Of a stretch of DNA of 64,000 bases, positions 59,739 to 64,000 are shown one piece after another. Numbering within the stretch: position 1 is the stretch's first letter; every line of letters begins with the position of its first letter. A program made the position numbers and the translations under genes. Below the pieces are notes generated by a model. It worked only from the letters and a program-made list of their open reading frames with translations. It was not told where the DNA came from and searched no databases. Source of the stretch: Arctopsyche grandis (Eukaryota > Arthropoda > Insecta > Trichoptera > Hydropsychidae); contig NC_135362.1 of the NCBI RefSeq assembly GCF_051622035.1, positions 11,101,501 through 11,165,500 on the forward strand. The letters are read 5' to 3'.

Positions 59739-61029
59739 ATAAAATAAAGTGTTTAATTAAAATCAAAATATTATGAATACTTCTCATGAAATTTATAAAA
59801 CATCATATTATTTATAGTTATATGTATAAAAATTCAATTCTATTATTGTATATCACATTCTCTATTTTATTATTATAAATTCGCGTTAAAAGTCCTCCAA
59901 CAAAGTGAAGCGTTACAAAATGACTATTTGTTTTTGTGAAACACTAAAATAAGTATAATATTCATTTTCATGTAAATTCGACATGTTTATTGCGCAATCC
60001 GAATATACCGGAGCCTTTCATGTGAGCTTTCATCAAAAATAATGAATACGCACAAAAGCCCCCACAAGCACGCACACATCAAAAGCTGTCCGGATTTTCC
60101 GGTGGCTTCGCCTTGCTTTTCTCTCGCCCTAATTTCCACTTGCCAAACAATAAATATTTGTCCGTCGATTTTAATATATTATATAAACCATACATAAGAC
60201 TCAGTGTCCATTTCATGCCGGCTTTTCAACTTTCAAGCTCATTCTCCGTATCGCATCGGCGTCAGACGAGATCCATTTTAACCCCTTGAGCGCTGAGGAT
60301 GGCCCGCACTTCAGACGCCTCGTAAATATTTACCAAGTTACACATGTAGTACGGGAAAAACTTTTAAGCTCGACATTTACATGTTTGAAACTAGATAGCA
60401 GTTTCAGATAAAGCTTTGTCGGTAAAATCACGACCAACCAAACCAAAAATCTAGCTAACGCCTCCTTTCTGCCATATTCATATACATATACTATAAATAT
60501 TATACATATGTATTACATACGTATATTTATGTACCCATAAATATGAACATATCTTATTTTTAAACAAAAAATCCCAAGTTCTAGACAATATAAGCAATAT
60601 TTCGAATTGAATATTTATATCAATAATTAATTGAATATTTATATCAAGAATTATCAATAATTTACAGAGTTATTTTTCGGACCATTTACTAATAATAATA
60701 ATAATAATGTTCATCTATTAATAATGGGCTTTCTAATACGTATGTATAAAGTATGTAAACATAATGTCTTATAGCTTGATGTTTTATTCATTCATAAGAA
60801 AAAAATGTAATTTAAAAAACACCCCCTGCGGCATATTGTATATATTTTTTCTAAATATAGTACAAAAAATATAAATTTAAAATAAATATCCAGTAAATCG
60901 TTTGAGCAATAGTTTTAATGTGTTTTATATTAAAAATTTCAAAACATATGTACTTAATTAATATTAACATTGTTTTAATTTAATATACATATGTATATTC
61001 ATAAAACTTGATTACATTTATATCATATA

Positions 61030-61760
61030 TATAAAGACGGTAATCTGTGTGTGTGTCCTAACTCTTGCCGAACATAATGAATGAATCGATAAAAATCAAT
61101 AAATTCATTTTTCGACGAGACGACTTTGTCGCGACTCGAACCGATCACCCCAAATAGCCTGAATATAAGTCTAAATTGAGCTAATGGTCACGAACATCAC
61201 GCCAAATCCAATTCTTCGTTTCGCCTTTTTTTTTAAACATTAATTGAAATATTCCTTCTCGCCATATAAAAATATGTAATTTTAATAATTTCATTTAGCG
61301 AGGTTTTGAACCATGTTTTTATATATTTATTTTTAATTGAATTTAAATTATTTATATTTTGACGATATTCGAGAAAAAAATTGATTTCATTCACCGCGGG
61401 CGCCGGGAATCGAACCTTGGACCCTTCGATCCAAACGCAATGTTCTCACGAGCCGCGCCGCACGCCATATCCTCGCCCAGAATACGTATATGCACGTAAT
61501 TTGTTATGTGCAATAATAATATTCAACGTTACGAGGTCAATGACCGTTTGTGTATAATCGGAAAATATTACATTTTGTTAACTTTAATTAACATTTTGTT
61601 TAACGTTAACTTTAAGAATTGAAAATTATTACAAATAAATAATTGAAAACTATCTATGAGAGTCTACAAAAATAACGGTTCCGGGTCCGTTTTAGTTTTA
61701 TACGAGTATATAATAATTTTATACCCATGCGATGATATTTCATCGGGCTATTCACTAGTT
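61030..61760 (-). repeat. ACTAGTG-start dispersed repeat containing a tRNA-like segment
   Basis: Read on the minus strand from about 61757: ACTAGTGAATAGCCCGATGA and AATATCATCGCATGGG, then AT-rich sequence, the tRNA-like block (61394-61466), and a 3' part with GGTTCGAGTCGCGACAAAGT, CGTCTCGTCGAAAAATGAAT and CACACACAGATTACCGTC, ending TTTATATATATGAT. The ACTAG start and the ACACA/ATATAT end are like the other ACTAG repeats. Whether the whole span is one element is not certain. Confidence 0.4.
61394..61466 (-). tRNA. tRNA-like sequence (pseudo-tRNA or SINE head)
   Basis: The minus strand has a clear B box and T-arm (CAAGGTTCGATTCCCGGCGC), a plausible A box (GGCGCGGCTCGTGAGAAC) and correct overall length. 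The acceptor stem pairs poorly and the anticodon arm (CGTTTGGATCGAAGG) is not clean. There is no T-run immediately after it. It is best read as a tRNA-derived relic inside a repeat, not a working tRNA. Confidence 0.4.
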
Positions 61761-61926
61761 ATACATAAAAAGGATAATCAGCCAGTCTAATAATAATCTT
61801 CCATCTTATATTCACAGTTCTTATTTTCCATAGCTACAATACAATGTATTTTTAATTGCTACGTCATGAACCCGTCTTTAGAAGTACCGATGTGTGGATA
61901 ATTATTATACTGCTATTATACACCGA

Positions 61927-61974
61927 TAATTATTATACTGCTAACACAGAAAGCTGTTAGCAGTATAATAATTA
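61927..61974. repeat. Perfect 20-bp hairpin with 8-nt loop
   Basis: TAATTATTATACTGCTAACA, loop CAGAAAGC, TGTTAGCAGTATAATAATTA. The left arm's core ATAATTATTATACTGCTA also occurs as a direct repeat just upstream (about 61897-61914), so a local duplication followed by inversion is likely. Confidence 0.85.
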
Positions 61975-63900
61975 ATCATTATTATAAGTAAGCCTGCATT
62001 AGATAGAAACGGCTATTTCATTGAATCGTTTGAAGGGGATCAAATTTGCTTTGAACGGACGTCTCTCCCTTGCTCTCGTTTCAACTAAATTACTAATATC
62101 AAGCACGAAATTCAACGAATTTGTTTCCACGTATAGTTTCCCGTTTTATTATACATAGTGTAATACAGTTTTCCAAAAGCACTCGAGTATTCTATGTACA
62201 CTTGTAACAGTGTCCAATTAAAACTTGCATGGTTTATAATACATACACCATGCCATAATTGACGTCTCGTTCTCAGTTTCGCATTTTCAAACGAGGAAAA
62301 TATCCGAAAATACCTAAACTCATTTGAAAATATACATTATTGAATAAAAGCTTATAAGACTCCATAAAAGCACGCAGAGTGGAATAATCGAATTAACGCA
62401 CCCTCTTCCATTGCACACTTCTGATTAAGTTTACCCATGTCTCTGAATTGATTAGATTCACACTGAGTCTTCTCATTATGTAGACTTAATCAAAAGTGTA
62501 TTTCTCATAAACGCGGACAAGTAAAGGCCACTAAATCGTGCATAGACTTAATGACCATAAAATCGATATTGCATTTTGTAGGCATACATGAAATGTCAAC
62601 GTTACTAAAATGGCTGTGCGAATATACATATAATCATAAATCACATACACTAATTGAATGAGCGATGAGACTGAGCAATTTAAAAATTTCCCCTAGAATT
62701 TTTCCGTCGATGTCAAATTTAATTTGACCGGAAAATGAGTGGAAATTCGGTTCAATTTTGCGCATAACAAATTTTATTACCTACATAGATATATTTCTAT
62801 AAGAATTTTCATTCAATTTTTTCTGTCCGACGCGATTTTTCATTGCCATTACTGTTATATTTTTAAAATCAATGCTGTGTTTGTCGACAGGCGACTGTTT
62901 ATTTTGCAAAGAGGAAAATTGATTTTCAGTTTCGATTTGCAATTTATTGTAGCTCAAATGAGGCGGAAAATTCGGGGAAATGCAATGTCCCCGTTCGGGA
63001 CAATCCAATCAATAACCTCCAGCTATATACATATACGTAGATACACATACATACACTATACCAAAAATAAAACGCATGATAAATTTTTGCTTCCAGCTGG
63101 AATAATATTTAATCTATTGATTGTGTTCAAATCTTCGACAAAAGCGAGAGCAAATGTAATATAAGCGTGAAACTTTTTCATTGAAACTCCAGCAGGACTT
63201 TCGTAGAATTTTAATTTCGCTGAAAGGATTTAATATTTCTTAAGCAAGTTCAGCATCGCAGAATATACTATTTGCTATCTTATTTGGACAAGTCTAAAGT
63301 TTCCTGTTCTGGTTGAACGCGGATACCGATGTTTCCTGCGACAATAGCAAACGTGCTTGTCGACATCTCATATTTTGTTCGACATTCTACAAATATAGCT
63401 GTTAAGTATGTACATACGTAATACATGTATAAATATGAACTATAATAGCAAAGCTTTCAACTTGCTACACTTCAAGATGTTGTACATCGCATCGAGGACA
63501 CATCAAATATTATATTTTATAGTAAATTGTTAGGAATCATTTTTTTAACAATTTATTGTTTATTAAATTTGACTTGAATAGTATCAACAATATTCATAGA
63601 TCTTAAATGACAGCGTGAAAATTTTCACAAATATTTACCATCGTATTATATTTCAGAATTGATTTATTTTTTGATATACAAGTGTGTGTAATACATGATA
63701 AAAATATGTACCTTTTTGATGTCTTAATACGCCTTCACTTTCTATCTACATATAACATCATACATATAATTTTATTCTGAGCTATTTAAAAGACACAAAG
63801 AAAAAATTCAATATTGATATCTCAAATTATCCTAATAATAACCTCATATGTTGTATACATAAATTATTACAAAACAAGGAGTGTAATGTTATCCTATTAT

Positions 63901-63902
<2 letters not shown>

Positions 63903-63958
<56 letters not shown>
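63903..63958. repeat. (AT)n microsatellite
   Basis: About 56 bp of uninterrupted AT dinucleotide. Confidence 0.95.
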
Positions 63959-63964
<6 letters not shown>

Positions 63965-64000
63965 TACTTTATTAAGTTTACGTGAGAATATAACAAGAAG

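Larger units (their letters stand above)
52658..64000 (+). other. Intron 4 (5' part) of the unc-13-4A-like gene
   Basis: The donor GTGAGT at 52658 opens an intron that runs off the window. Contents: a truncated family-1 SINE (56760-56890), the second copy of the foldback-host repeat (56901-57487), a splice-acceptor-like site at 57714, the truncated LINE copy (58982-59738), an ACTAG repeat with a tRNA-like segment (about 61030-61760), a perfect 20-bp hairpin (61927-61974) and a terminal (AT)n tract. The stretches 52700-56550, 57850-58970, 59760-61020 and 62000-63890 show nothing I recognise beyond AT-rich simple sequence. Confidence 0.55.

Noticed and set aside
62739..63164. 141-codon + strand frame
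   Set aside because: The peptide is tyrosine/isoleucine/phenylalanine-rich and reads like translated AT-rich intron; no motif.
52658..64000. Further unc-13-4A coding exons in the window
   Set aside because: I looked for a phase-1 exon starting with the C2 motif (FSDPY-type) and found none; the 57715 site meets a stop after six codons.

Overview
This is eukaryotic nuclear DNA, almost certainly from an insect. It is AT-rich, has spliced protein-coding exons with GT/AG borders, a nuclear tRNA, non-LTR and LTR retrotransposon remains, tRNA-derived SINEs and many small inverted-repeat elements. There are no operons, ribosome binding sites or CRISPR arrays. The order cannot be fixed by eye. The very common self-complementary TACATATGTA/TATGTATG motif recalls some dipteran genomes, but that is weak evidence.

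The only host protein gene I can support is on the + strand: the 5' part of a BAIAP3/Munc13-4-type gene (unc-13-4A, staccato in flies), a C2-MUN-C2 vesicle-priming factor. Four coding exons (15089-15260, 24201-24432, 31107-31299, 52438-52657) join in compatible phases into about 272 codons. The last one ends just inside the first C2 domain, so the rest of the gene lies beyond base 64000. Introns are about 8.9, 6.7, 21.1 and more than 11.3 kb. Bases 1 to about 14854 are upstream flank or 5'-UTR intron and hold a tRNA-Ile(AAT) (12669-12742, minus).

Most other recognisable content is mobile DNA. Intron 3 holds an essentially full-length Jockey-like LINE (45057-49374, minus) with a perfect 12-bp target-site duplication, an ORF1 with three zinc knuckles and an endonuclease-RT ORF2 cut by one nonsense codon. 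A 5'-truncated copy of the same family lies in intron 4 (58982-59738, plus) with different damage. Others are: a solo LTR (31509-31849) with 4-bp duplications; a Tc1/mariner-like element (25362-25957) with TA duplications and a decayed DDE transposase; a 409-bp foldback element nested in another repeat (38688-39096); a three-copy MITE family; a CACTGAG-ended inverted-repeat element; two tRNA-headed SINE families (five and two copies); an RTE-like reverse-transcriptase tail (36851-37215); and dispersed repeats beginning ACTAG.

Region by region: 1-14854 flank with SINEs, a MITE and the tRNA; 14855-15260 5' UTR and first coding exon; 15261-24200 intron 1, mostly unique; 24433-31106 intron 2, rich in small repeats; 31300-52437 intron 3, the main transposon reservoir; 52658-64000 intron 4 start, with the truncated LINE, a SINE, a tRNA-like segment and hairpins. 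I found no novel multi-gene system. The value lies in precise element boundaries, nested insertions and several unclassified inverted-repeat families.
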